This document shows, piece by piece, positions 16,796 through 24,281 of a DNA stretch of 64,000 nt (position 1 is the first letter of the stretch; each line of letters starts with the position of its first letter). A model generated the notes under the pieces. The model saw only the letters and a program-made list of their open reading frames with translations. It was not told the DNA's origin and ran no database searches. This stretch comes from Methylocystaceae bacterium. Its GTDB lineage: Bacteria; Pseudomonadota; Alphaproteobacteria; Rhodospirillales; Terasakiellaceae. Location: assembly GCA_013373205.1 (NCBI GenBank), contig JABXIG010000003.1, positions 620,001 through 684,000 of the forward strand, written 5' to 3'. A program made the position numbers and the translations under genes.

Positions 16796-17479
16796 ATGCA
16801 AAACAAAAAACCAAAAATCGGATATACAACACGCACACGCTTGATCCAGCCTTTGCATTGGCTTGTGTCCCTTGGCATTCGTTTGGGTGGGGGGGTACCT
16901 GTGCGCCTGCATGCTCAATCACCCAAATATGAACAGGATCTGGATGGATTGGTGATCGCCGGGGGAACAGACCTTTATCCTGGACTTTTTGATCATGACC
17001 CGAAATCTGGATATGACTATGACCATGCCCGCGACAAATTAGAGCTCAATTGGCTTGAAAAAAGTGAAAAGAAGGATATCCCGACTTTAGGGGTTTGTCG
17101 GGGGGCTCAATTGTTGAATGTACAACGTGGTGGTACATTGCATATGGATGTTGAAAAATCATATGAAAATGCAAGCTACCCCAACCGCTTTTTAGCACAA
17201 GTTTTCTTTCGTAAATTCATCAATGTCGAAGAGAGTAGCCTGTTGAAAAAAATCTTGCGATCATCTCGCTTGAAAGTGAATTCCATGCATAAACAGGCCA
17301 TTGATGAATTGGGCGATGGTCTCGTTGTTTCTGCCAGAGAAGACAACCAGGTTGTGCAAGCGGTGGAAGACCCAACGCGTAAATTTTGTATGGGGGTGCA
17401 ATTCCATCCGGAAGCCCTGTTACATCAGGAAGTTTTCAGGAACATTTTTAAGCAGTTGGTGCAGTGTTCAAAACCATAG
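16796..17479 (+). CDS. Class I glutamine amidotransferase-like hydrolase (peptidase C26, PuuD-like)
   Basis: A 227-residue enzyme with the nucleophile elbow GVCRGAQLLNV (Cys101) and the His204/Glu206 pair in VQFHPEAL, the full triad of the gamma-glutamyl hydrolase branch. GLVIAGGTDLYP near residue 51 is typical of PuuD-type gamma-glutamyl-GABA hydrolases. The protein should cleave a gamma-glutamyl amide or deliver ammonia from one. It directly follows the ATP-grasp gene (six-base gap), so either it supplies ammonia to that ligase or it hydrolyses its product. It is short next to the usual ~250 residues but no motif is missing. Confidence 0.82.
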   Translation: MQNKKPKIGYTTRTRLIQPLHWLVSLGIRLGGGVPVRLHAQSPKYEQDLDGLVIAGGTDLYPGLFDHDPKSGYDYDHARDKLELNWLEKSEKKDIPTLGVCRGAQLLNVQRGGTLHMDVEKSYENASYPNRFLAQVFFRKFINVEESSLLKKILRSSRLKVNSMHKQAIDELGDGLVVSAREDNQVVQAVEDPTRKFCMGVQFHPEALLHQEVFRNIFKQLVQCSKP

Positions 17480-17589
17480 CTTTGAAGATGAGAAAGCGCC
17501 TTAAACAAAGATATTATAATTATCTAATTCATTAAATTGAATTTCCCTTATGTTTCATTAGAATTCTCTGTATATATTCATTGTGGAGA

Positions 17590-18366
17590 ATGAAAAAGGG
17601 CGTAAGCGGTTTTATGATGTCAGGTTTTTTGAAGTGCAGTTTTGTACTGTCGCTATTGGTATATGCTGTTGTGCCTGCCAAGGCGGCAGGAGATTTAAAC
17701 CGCCTGATACTTGCTGTAGAAGATAGCTGGCCACCTTTTTCAAAGCGTGATGGTAGCGGGCTTTCCAATCAAATTGTTCAGGAAGCCTATGAGACACAGA
17801 ATATAAAAGTCGATTTTGTTGTAGCGCCTTATGCGCGTCAATTGGTCGCAACAGAAAAAGGGGCTTATGTCGGTGCCTTTAACGTGACCAAAGAACCCTC
17901 AACACAAGAGAAGTTTCATTTTTGTGAAGAAAGGCTTTTCAAGGCCACCACTTCTTATTATGTCAATGAAGACGCACCACTCAAGGCGCGTACCTATGAA
18001 GAATTAAATTCAGGTGAAAAAATTGGGGTTATCATTGGATATGAATATGGCCCCTTTATTATAGCGAACAACAAGGTGAAGAAATTCCGGGTTTCTAAAC
18101 AATCCAACCTGATCAAAATGTTACTCAAAAAACGTTTGGATGCTGTCCTTATGTTTGACGCGATTGCCCAATATACCCTGCCACAGATTCAAAATAGCCA
18201 TAAGATTAAACGCGCTTTTGAAGGTCAGCATAGTGATATTTACGTGGCCTTTAGTAAGAAACATGATGATGCAGGCTATTTCTGCAAATAATTGGACGAG
18301 GGGCTTAGAGCCATGAGAAAAAAAGGCCGGATCCGCGACATTCTAGGTGATCTGGCTATTCCTTAA
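17590..18366 (+). pseudogene. Periplasmic solute-binding protein (SBP family 3) broken by an in-frame stop
   Basis: The open part encodes about 233 residues: signal peptide with cleavage near AKA-AG, then an SBP_bac_3-like fold (LILAVEDSWPPFS, GLSNQIVQEAYE, KIGVIIGYEYGPF, RLDAVLMFD). A TAA at 18289-18291 follows YFCK. The same frame then continues for 24 sense codons (LDEGLRAMRKKG, then RIRDILGDLAIP) to TAA 18364, which is just how such proteins normally finish. The gene thus appears interrupted by one nonsense codon, or is read through. ATG 17590 is used although GTGGAG is very close; ATG 17614 is an alternative. No permease genes are adjacent. Confidence 0.75.
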
Positions 18367-18647
18367 ATCTTCTATGTTTTAGGGGCAGAGATTTTAGCTT
18401 TGTTGTAATTGACGTATAGATAAAATACCCCAATGTGCATATCGCCTTGTTAGATTTGGGTTTGACGCTCTAGCCTTACTTATTGTTTTGTTTGAGCTTT
18501 TGTTATTGATGATTATGATTATTCAGCAAGAATGCCTTGGCGTGTGTAAGAAATTTCACGGTTTCGATAAACTTGGAAATGAATGCTGAGTGACACGAAA
18601 AACAGAAAAAGGACCTAGCCGATAAGGGCTAAGTCCTTTGAAAATTC
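18367..18647. other. Intergenic region without gene
   Basis: No ORF with coding character is visible. Apart from the tRNA-Thr terminator at its right end I see no repeat or promoter of note. Confidence 0.5.
18605..18640 (-). terminator. Terminator of tRNA-Thr
   Basis: AAAGGACxxAGCC/GGCTxxGTCCTTT hairpin directly downstream of the tRNA on the minus strand, followed there by a T-rich tract. Confidence 0.8.
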
Positions 18648-18723
18648 TGGTGCCTCCACACGGACTCGAACCGCGGACCTACTGATTACAAATCAGTTGC
18701 TCTACCAACTGAGCTATAGAGGC
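18648..18723 (-). tRNA. tRNA-Thr (anticodon TGT)
   Basis: On the minus strand the sequence folds as a standard cloverleaf: acceptor GCCTCTA/TGGAGGC (one G-T pair), D-arm GCTCAGTTGGTAGAGC, anticodon stem ACTGA/TCAGT with loop TTTGTAA (anticodon TGT), and T-arm with GGTTCGAGTCC. The 3' CCA is encoded. Length 76. Confidence 0.96.
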
Positions 18724-18879
18724 ATATGTGGTGCTCTCTGTGGAAAGCGGGCGGAACTTACCTCAGGTTTTGGGGTTAGGCAAGTGGTTTTTCATAAAAA
18801 AGTCATTATCGGGATGAAATATGCCTATCCCTTTGTTTTAAATATATTAAATTAAGGGGCGCAAAAGCCGTTTTCCACT

Positions 18880-19734
18880 CTATTCTATGCGTTGTCTTGC
18901 AATTTCATAAAGGGCGACGGCTGTCGCGTTGGAAAGGTTGAGACTCTCGACTGCCTGACTGATGGGAATGCGGGCAAGGAAGTCGCATTTTTCTTTCGTT
19001 AGCCGGCGAAGGCCGGCCCCTTCATTGCCCATGACAAGAACGGTTTTTCCCTTTAGATCGATTTTGGAGATCAGTTGATCGGCATAGCCATCCAGCCCGA
19101 CACTCCAAAACCCGTTTTCTTTTAAATCTTCCAGGGCGCGTGACAGGTTTGTTACACGGATAAAGGCGATCCGTTCAAGGGCGCCACAGGCGGCCTTGGC
19201 CATGGCGCCTGTGACTTCGGGGGCATTTTTATCGGGAATGAGGACAGCGCAGGCCCCAAACCCGGCAGCAGAACGCAAGACCGCCCCGATATTTTGCGGG
19301 TCTGTTGCTTGGTCCAATGCGACGATAAGCGTATTTTCGGCACTGTCTTTTATAACGTCATCTAGATTTTCACGCGCAAGCGGGTCTGCCTGAAGGGCAA
19401 TGCCCTGATGGACGGCACCTTGAAGCATGTCTTCGATATCGCGCCGGTCCAGCACTTCTGCTTGCGGGCGCTTTCGATCTGTCGCATGGAGTGCGGCCTT
19501 GAGTTCATTGCCATGGGACTTAAGGAAGTCTTGTGTCACCAGTAGACGGTGGCAGTTGCGTTTCGGGTTTTCAAGTGCAGCAATAACGGCATGGCGACCA
19601 AAAAGCCATGGCGGCCCCTTGGGCTTTTCTGAAAAAGCTTTGGGGGAAGGGGGGGCGATTCCGTCAGTGTTTTTTCGAGGGCCGGAATTTTGTCGGTTCT
19701 GACGGGTATTGCGTCGTTTGTTTTGCTTGCTCAT
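18880..19734 (-). CDS. rlmB: TrmH/SpoU family 23S rRNA 2'-O-methyltransferase RlmB
   Basis: A 284-residue SPOUT enzyme. A basic, disordered N-terminus (1-45) precedes the SpoU substrate-binding domain (WLFGRHAVIAALENP), then the knotted catalytic domain with motif 1 ALDQATDPQNIGAVLRSA, motif 2 LVMGNEGAGLRR and motif 3 IPISQAVESLNLSNATA. These fit RlmB, which 2'-O-methylates G2251 of 23S rRNA; a tRNA-modifying paralogue cannot be fully excluded. It is divergent from the tRNA-Tyr/tRNA-Gly unit, a common alphaproteobacterial arrangement. Confidence 0.9.
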   Translation of the reverse strand: MSKQNKRRNTRQNRQNSGPRKNTDGIAPPSPKAFSEKPKGPPWLFGRHAVIAALENPKRNCHRLLVTQDFLKSHGNELKAALHATDRKRPQAEVLDRRDIEDMLQGAVHQGIALQADPLARENLDDVIKDSAENTLIVALDQATDPQNIGAVLRSAAGFGACAVLIPDKNAPEVTGAMAKAACGALERIAFIRVTNLSRALEDLKENGFWSVGLDGYADQLISKIDLKGKTVLVMGNEGAGLRRLTKEKCDFLARIPISQAVESLNLSNATAVALYEIARQRIE

Positions 19735-19832
19735 AGGGCTTAACTTATCATTGGGACTTACACAAATCCATACGCAAGCTGTGACGGATAGGGAAACATT
19801 TTATTTTTTTTCGTGAAAAAAAAGTTTTGACG

Positions 19833-19861
19833 TTGACAGGGCAGTGATTTTTCCATATTCC
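19833..19861 (+). promoter_or_regulatory. Promoter of tRNA-Tyr/tRNA-Gly
   Basis: Perfect TTGACA (19833-19838), 17-base spacer and TATTCC (19856-19861), ending 37 bases before the mature tRNA-Tyr 5' end. Confidence 0.55.
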
Positions 19862-19898
19862 CTCCACCCACGCGTCATGTTGTGACGACCTCTTTTGT

Positions 19899-19983
19899 GG
19901 AGGGATGCCTGAGCGGCTAAAAGGGGCGGACTGTAAATCCGCTGGCTACGCCTACGTTGGTTCGAATCCAACTCCCTCCACCA
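19899..19983 (+). tRNA. tRNA-Tyr (anticodon GTA)
   Basis: Type II tRNA with a long variable arm (length 85 with encoded CCA). Acceptor GGAGGGA/TCCCTCC, anticodon stem-loop GCGGA-CTGTAAA-TCCGC with anticodon GTA, and T-arm GTTGGTTCGAATCCAAC. Confidence 0.96.
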
Positions 19984-20048
19984 CGAAGAAACAGATCAAC
20001 ATGAAGCCTATATTACAAGTGACCGCTTTGGGGAAGTTTGTGTATAGG

Positions 20049-20122
20049 GCGGGTGTAGCTCAATGGTAGAGCAGCAGCCTTCCAAGCTGAATACGAGGGT
20101 TCGATTCCCTTCACCCGCTCCA
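20049..20122 (+). tRNA. tRNA-Gly (anticodon TCC)
   Basis: Length 74 with encoded CCA. Acceptor GCGGGTG/CACCCGC, D-arm GCTCAATGGTAGAGC, anticodon loop CTTCCAA (anticodon TCC), T-arm GAGGGTTCGATTCCCTT. It follows tRNA-Tyr by 65 bases and is probably in the same transcript. Confidence 0.96.
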
Positions 20123-20174
20123 ATTTCTTTTTTGCAATTTTTCTGTTTGTAATTGACTTAAGTCTCATAGGCGA

Positions 20175-20207
20175 AGGCTTCCATTCCATTGGGTGGGGGC
20201 TTTTTTA
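20175..20207 (+). terminator. Terminator after tRNA-Gly
   Basis: GCTTCCAT/GTGGGGGC stem (eight pairs including three G-T) followed by six T. Confidence 0.65.
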
Positions 20208-20314
20208 TTGCCTGTTGTGTGTCTGCACACCAAAACAGTTATGGCAGACAAGGGTTCTTTTTAAAGTGGAAAAGAAAGAGCGGAAAAAAGTTCGCTAAAA
20301 CTAAACTTTAACAC

Positions 20315-20343
20315 TTGCAAGCTGGCAAAGGGCGCTATATAAC
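20315..20343 (+). promoter_or_regulatory. Promoter of tRNA-Trp-secE-nusG
   Basis: TTGCAA (20315-20320), 17-base spacer, TATAAC (20338-20343). The predicted start near 20350 leaves about 70 bases before mature tRNA-Trp. The remaining bases between tRNA-Gly and tRNA-Trp hold no gene; many relatives carry a second tuf copy here. Confidence 0.65.
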
Positions 20344-20420
20344 GAGGCCGCTTTCACATTCTGAGATGAATTTGAATGCGCCCGAGTAGTCTCTAAGATA
20401 CGGATGTAGAGGCTAGCTGT

Positions 20421-20496
20421 AGGAGTGTAGCTCAGTTGGTAGAGCACCGGTCTCCAAAACCGGGTGCCGGGGGTTCGAGTCCCTCCACTCCTGCCA
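20421..20496 (+). tRNA. tRNA-Trp (anticodon CCA)
   Basis: Length 76 with encoded CCA. Acceptor AGGAGTG/CACTCCT, anticodon stem CCGGT/ACCGG with loop CTCCAAA (anticodon CCA), T-arm GGGGGTTCGAGTCCCTC. Directly upstream of secE, the conserved placement. Confidence 0.96.
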
Positions 20497-20546
20497 TTTA
20501 TTTGACGTATCCGTCACCGTTTTGAACTTAAGGATTGGTAAAAATC

Positions 20547-20735
20547 ATGGCGAAGACATCACCGGGGAAATTTGCCCAAGAAGTCCGTCAGGAAGCAAAG
20601 AAGATCACATGGCCGACACGTAAGGAGACTATGGTTTCCACGGGTATGGTTTTTGTTATGGTTTTCTTGGCTGCGATTTTCTTTTTCCTCGTAGACCAAA
20701 TCTTGTCTACAGCGGTAAAAGCAATCTTTAGCTAA
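20547..20735 (+). CDS. secE: Preprotein translocase subunit SecE
   Basis: A 62-residue, single-membrane-segment protein: an amphipathic N-terminal helix with EVRQEAKKITWPTRKET, then one hydrophobic segment (about 34-55). It is the short single-TM SecE form that clamps SecY in the inner membrane. ATG 20547 follows AAGGA; a TTG at 20535 is in frame but would add four residues. It lies between tRNA-Trp and nusG as expected. Confidence 0.95.
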   Translation: MAKTSPGKFAQEVRQEAKKITWPTRKETMVSTGMVFVMVFLAAIFFFLVDQILSTAVKAIFS

Positions 20736-20747
20736 AGGTAGAGATCC

Positions 20748-21281
20748 ATGGCACAAGCACGTTGGTACGTTATCCACGCTTATTCCGGCTTTGAAAATAA
20801 AGTTGCACAAACTATTCGCGAACAAGCGGATAAAAAAGGTTTGGGTGACCTGTTTGAAGAAGTTCTGGTTCCGACTGAAGAAGTCGTTGAAATGCGTCGT
20901 GGAAGCAAAGTCACCGCCAACCGCAAATTCTTCCCGGGTTATGTTCTGGCGAAAATGCAGTTGACTGATGAAACGTGGAACATGGTGAAAAACACAGCCA
21001 AGGTTACTGACTTCCTTGGTGCGCAGGGTAAGCCTGCGCCGATCACGGAAGAAGAGGCCCAGCGTATTCTGCATCAGGTGCAGGAAGGTGTTGAACGCCC
21101 GCGCAACAGCGTTTCTTTCGAAATTGGCGAAGAAATCCGCGTTGTCGATGGTCCGTTTGCTTCATTCAATGGTCTGGTCGAAGAAGTTGATGAAGAAAAA
21201 GCCCGCCTCAAAGTTTCCGTTTCTATCTTTGGGCGTTCAACGCCGGTGGAACTAGAATACAATCAGGTGGAAAAAGCTTAA
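20748..21281 (+). CDS. nusG: Transcription termination/antitermination factor NusG
   Basis: A 177-residue protein with NGN domain (WYVIHAYSGFENKV near the start, FPGYVLAKMQL at about 64) and a C-terminal KOW domain (EIRVVDGPFASFNGLVEEVD). It binds RNA polymerase, increases processivity, and links it to Rho and to ribosomal S10. It follows secE by 12 bases, with a terminator-like hairpin behind it. Confidence 0.97.
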   Translation: MAQARWYVIHAYSGFENKVAQTIREQADKKGLGDLFEEVLVPTEEVVEMRRGSKVTANRKFFPGYVLAKMQLTDETWNMVKNTAKVTDFLGAQGKPAPITEEEAQRILHQVQEGVERPRNSVSFEIGEEIRVVDGPFASFNGLVEEVDEEKARLKVSVSIFGRSTPVELEYNQVEKA

Positions 21282-21303
21282 GAGTTTTTATGACAATAAA
21301 GAC

Positions 21304-21332
21304 TCGACAAGAATTCGCAGCGTCTGTATAAG
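21304..21332 (+). promoter_or_regulatory. Promoter of the L11 (rplKA) operon
   Basis: TCGACA (21304-21309), exactly 17 bases, TATAAG (21327-21332): five of six matches at both boxes. The -10 box lies in the loop of the hairpin at 21316-21340. Confidence 0.7.
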
Positions 21333-21344
21333 GCGCTGCGTTTT
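21316..21344 (+). terminator. Terminator-like hairpin after nusG overlapping the rplK promoter
   Basis: CGCAGCG (21316-21322) pairs with CGCTGCG (21334-21340) and is followed by TTTTG. The T-run is short, so termination may be partial. Confidence 0.55.
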
Positions 21345-21474
21345 GCTTCTTGCAAGAGAAGTGAAAGCCCTTCTCAAGGGCCGTCGCTTAGGCGACGTAA
21401 AATAAAATAACTGCGTGGGAGGTATAGCCAAGCCCGACCACGCGAACCTTAAACACTATAAACTGAGGTTTATC
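21340..21474 (+). promoter_or_regulatory. Untranslated leader of rplK
   Basis: About 135 bases with inverted repeats, notably GCGTGG/CCACGC (about 21413-21461) and GAAGTGAAAGCCCTTC-type pairing near 21358. L11 operon leaders are often the site of L1 feedback; no confident L1-site consensus was recognised. Confidence 0.4.
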
Positions 21475-21903
21475 ATGGCTAAAAAAGTTGCAGGCTACAT
21501 TAAGCTGCAAATCGCTGCTGGCCAAGCAAACCCGTCCCCACCCGTGGGTCCGGCTTTGGGTCAAGCAGGCTTGAACATTATGGAATTCTGTAAGGCGTTT
21601 AACGCTGCGACACAAAAAATGGAACCGGGTACACCGATTCCCGTTGTGATCACGGCTTATGCTGACCGTACATTCACTTTCGAAACAAAACTGCCGCCAG
21701 CTTCTTACTTCATTAAGAAGAAAATCGGCCTGAAAAAAGGTTCCGGTACAACTGGTCAGGGCTTTGTTGGCAAAATCACCAAAGCACAACTGGCAGAGAT
21801 TGCAGAAGAAAAAATCAAAGATATGAACGCCAATACAATTGAAGCGGCTGTGAATTCTTTGGCTGGTTCTGCACGTTCTATGGGCGTCGAGGTAGTGGAT
21901 TAA
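21475..21903 (+). CDS. rplK: 50S ribosomal protein L11
   Basis: 142 residues, typical length. N-terminal domain with [20 protein letters not shown], and C-terminal rRNA-binding domain with [16 protein letters not shown]. It forms the GTPase-associated centre with L10/L12 and 23S helix 43/44. ATG 21475 gives [10 protein letters not shown]; an upstream ATG at 21415 would add 20 nonconserved residues. rplA follows four bases later. Confidence 0.97.
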   Translation: MAKKVAGYIKLQIAAGQANPSPPVGPALGQAGLNIMEFCKAFNAATQKMEPGTPIPVVITAYADRTFTFETKLPPASYFIKKKIGLKKGSGTTGQGFVGKITKAQLAEIAEEKIKDMNANTIEAAVNSLAGSARSMGVEVVD

Positions 21904-21907
21904 GATC

Positions 21908-22603
21908 ATGGCAAAAGTTGGTAAACGTCTTACTGCAGCCCGCGAAGGTTGGGACAAACTGGCTACATTTGATGTAGCTGCTGCTTCCAAAATCGTTAAA
22001 GAGGGTGCAAAAGCTAAATTCGATGAAACTATCGAAATCGCTGTAAACCTGGGTGTTGATCCTCGTCATGCTGACCAAATGGTCCGTGGCGTTGTTGCTC
22101 TGCCGCACGGCACAGGCAAAACTATGCGCGTTGCTGTTTTTGCACGTGATGCAAAAGCTGAAGAAGCAAAAGAAGCTGGTGCTGATCTGGTTGGTGCTGA
22201 AGACCTGATGGAAAAAATCCAAGGCGGCGAAATGAACTTCGACCGTGTGATTGCAACGCCTGACATGATGGCTGTTGTTGGTCGCTTGGGTAAGGTCCTT
22301 GGTCCACGTGGCCTGATGCCGAACCCGAAACTGGGTACAGTTACACCAAACGTGAAAGAAGCTGTTTCTAACGCCAAAGCTGGTGAAGTTCAGTTCCGCG
22401 TTGAAAAAGCTGGTATCGTTCACGCTGGTATCGGTAAAGCTTCATTCTCTGAAGAGCAAATCGCTGAAAACGTTTCTGCGTTTATTGCCGCGATTAACAA
22501 AGCCAAGCCGTCTGGCGCTAAAGGCACTTATTTGAAGGCTGCTACAGTTTCTTCAACAATGGGTGTTGGCGTTAAGCTTGACATTGCTTCTTTGGTCGGC
22601 TAA
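21908..22603 (+). CDS. rplA: 50S ribosomal protein L1
   Basis: 231 residues, usual length. Contains [25 protein letters not shown] and the signature [10 protein letters not shown]. It forms the L1 stalk at the E site and in many bacteria represses its own mRNA. Second gene of the L11 operon. Confidence 0.97.
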   Translation: MAKVGKRLTAAREGWDKLATFDVAAASKIVKEGAKAKFDETIEIAVNLGVDPRHADQMVRGVVALPHGTGKTMRVAVFARDAKAEEAKEAGADLVGAEDLMEKIQGGEMNFDRVIATPDMMAVVGRLGKVLGPRGLMPNPKLGTVTPNVKEAVSNAKAGEVQFRVEKAGIVHAGIGKASFSEEQIAENVSAFIAAINKAKPSGAKGTYLKAATVSSTMGVGVKLDIASLVG

Positions 22604-22915
22604 AAGCCCGCCTCAGAGATTAAAGAGATTCTCCGGCTTCTTGTTTATCAAGGGGCCGGAGTTGATCGAAAGGTGAAAGACCTTTCGTGACTGTCCAAGA
22701 CTGAAGGTGCGAACTTTGGTTCGTTTAAACAAACGGCCTTCATAGACAGAAGTAAAGAATTAGATGCACGCGGCTTGACGCGGGCCTCTCTGGAACTGAC
22801 CTTCTGTGACAATTTGAGACAGTGGAAACCGGGCAGGAAAATGTTTTCCTGTTCAATGTCCATCGGATGTTTGGCCCTTATGGGCTGGATGTCTTAAATG
22901 AGTATCGGAGACGAC
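22604..22915 (+). promoter_or_regulatory. L10 leader RNA region (rplJL autoregulation)
   Basis: A 312-base gene-free leader between rplA and rplJ. Clear stems are CTCCGGC/GCCGGAG (about 22631-22659) and CGAAAGGT/ACCTTTCG (22669-22690). A longer pairing places TGAAGG near 22703 against CCTTCA near 22738. Position and structure fit the L10 leader family, bound by the L10-L12 complex to limit rplJL translation. The kink-turn itself was not verified by folding. Confidence 0.65.
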
Positions 22916-23428
22916 ATGAACCGTACCGAGAAAGAAGAACTTGTAGCAGAAATGCGCGATGTCTTCGCTAACAGCTCTACAGTTGTTGTGGCTCACTACA
23001 GTGGGCTGACAGTGACTGAAATGGAAGAGCTGCGTGGCAAGATGCGTGAGTCTGGTGCAGGCTTCAAGGTAACGAAAAACCGTCTTACTAAACTCGCTCT
23101 TGCTGACAGCAAGTTCGAAGGCTTGGGTGAAATGCTCAGCGGTCCGACTGCCATTGCGTATTCGGAAGATGCTGTTGCAGCTGCCAAAGCTTCTGTGGAA
23201 TTTGCCAAGAAAAACGACAAGCTCGTTATCCTTGGTGGTGCCATGGACGAAACTGCGCTTGACGTCGCTGGTGTAAAAGCTCTGGCTTCTATGCCGTCAC
23301 TCGACGAATTGCGTGGCAAGATTGTGGGCGTGCTGCAAGCACCTGCACAAAAACTTGCTGCTGTTACACAAGCACCGGCTGGCCAGTTGGCTCGCGTATT
23401 CGGTGCTTACGGCAAAAGCGAAGCTTAA
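22916..23428 (+). CDS. rplJ: 50S ribosomal protein L10
   Basis: 170 residues from ATG 22916, which has GGAGA upstream; ATG 22898 is also in frame but poorly placed. Visible are [19 protein letters not shown] and [12 protein letters not shown] of the rRNA-binding domain, and an Ala-rich C-terminal helix that carries L12 dimers. Confidence 0.96.
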   Translation: MNRTEKEELVAEMRDVFANSSTVVVAHYSGLTVTEMEELRGKMRESGAGFKVTKNRLTKLALADSKFEGLGEMLSGPTAIAYSEDAVAAAKASVEFAKKNDKLVILGGAMDETALDVAGVKALASMPSLDELRGKIVGVLQAPAQKLAAVTQAPAGQLARVFGAYGKSEA

Positions 23429-23484
23429 GACCGTTTTTAAATTTTTATTTCTACAGAAGACTAAAGTTCTAGGAGTTATGAACT

Positions 23485-23859
23485 ATGGCTGATCTAGCTA
23501 AATTGGTAGACGAACTTTCTACATTGACTGTTATGGAAGCTGCTGAGCTTTCTACTATGCTCGAAGAAAAATGGGGCGTTTCTGCTGCTGCACCTGTTGC
23601 TGTTGCTGCTGGTCCTGCTGCTGCAGGTGGCGAAGCTGCTGAAGAGAAAACTGACTTTGACGTTATCCTGGCTGGTGCTGGCGATAAGAAAATCAACGTC
23701 ATTAAAGAAGTTCGTGCGATCACAGGTCTTGGCCTGAAAGAAGCGAAAGAACTGGTTGAAGGTGCTCCTAAGCCGGTTAAAGAAGGCGCTTCTAAAGAAG
23801 AAGCTGAAGAAATCAAGAAGAAACTTGAAGAAGCTGGTGCTTCTGTTGAACTCAAGTAA
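23485..23859 (+). CDS. rplL: 50S ribosomal protein L7/L12
   Basis: 124 residues: N-terminal dimerisation helix ([19 protein letters not shown]), Ala-rich hinge (about 36-52) and C-terminal factor-binding domain with [21 protein letters not shown]. It recruits EF-Tu and EF-G. A terminator follows, separating rplJL from rpoBC here. Confidence 0.97.
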   Translation: MADLAKLVDELSTLTVMEAAELSTMLEEKWGVSAAAPVAVAAGPAAAGGEAAEEKTDFDVILAGAGDKKINVIKEVRAITGLGLKEAKELVEGAPKPVKEGASKEEAEEIKKKLEEAGASVELK

Positions 23860-23894
23860 TTCTTTGAAGCTTTCGAGCTTTTTAGATTTCAAAG

Positions 23895-23927
23895 AAACGG
23901 TCCTCATAAGAGGGCCGTTTTTTTTTG
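23895..23927 (+). terminator. Terminator of rplJL
   Basis: AAACGGTCCTC/GAGGGCCGTTT stem with ATAA loop and a run of nine T. The stem is the same as that of the terminator at 24238. Confidence 0.88.
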
Positions 23928-24045
23928 TTATGGTGCACCTGCACAAAAAATCTAGAATTTTTCCAAACAACGCCTTGCACCCCTGAGGCCTATGATCTAA
24001 AAAGAGAACGCTTTTTAATTCACAGTTACTTCTAAGGGGAAGACA

Positions 24046-24219
24046 ATGAAAGCTGACGATCACAGAAAAGTGGCTCAATGGCACCTGAAACAAGCTGAAC
24101 TGCACGAAGCTTCTGGCGATTACGCCTGCGGTTGCCCGGCCAACGAAGAAAACACTCGCATTATCGAGATCGTTGAATCCGGAAAAATCGAAGAAGAAAA
24201 CGAATGTTCTTTGGCTTAA
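24046..24219 (+). CDS. Small cysteine-containing protein, 57 aa, unknown
   Basis: ATG 24046 has AAGGGGA nine bases upstream and the frame closes at TAA 24217, just before a strong terminator. The product is acidic and helical; its middle reads EASGDYACGCPANEENTRII and it ends EENECSLA, giving three Cys, two as Cys-Gly-Cys (28-30). Codon use resembles the neighbouring highly expressed genes. I do not recognise the family; metal binding or redox sensing is possible but unproven. It sits between rplL and the antisense methyltransferase. Confidence 0.65.
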   Translation: MKADDHRKVAQWHLKQAELHEASGDYACGCPANEENTRIIEIVESGKIEEENECSLA

Positions 24220-24237
24220 GTCGATAAATTTTCGCTT

Positions 24238-24274
24238 TTAAAAAACGGTCCTCACAGCGAGGGCCGTTTTTTTA
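24238..24274. terminator. Bidirectional terminator of the 57-aa ORF and the methyltransferase gene
   Basis: AAAAACGGTCCTC/GAGGGCCGTTTTT stem with ACAGC loop, flanked by A and T runs, eight bases from the minus-strand stop at 24282. Stem identical to that at 23895. Confidence 0.88.
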
Positions 24275-24281
24275 TTATACT

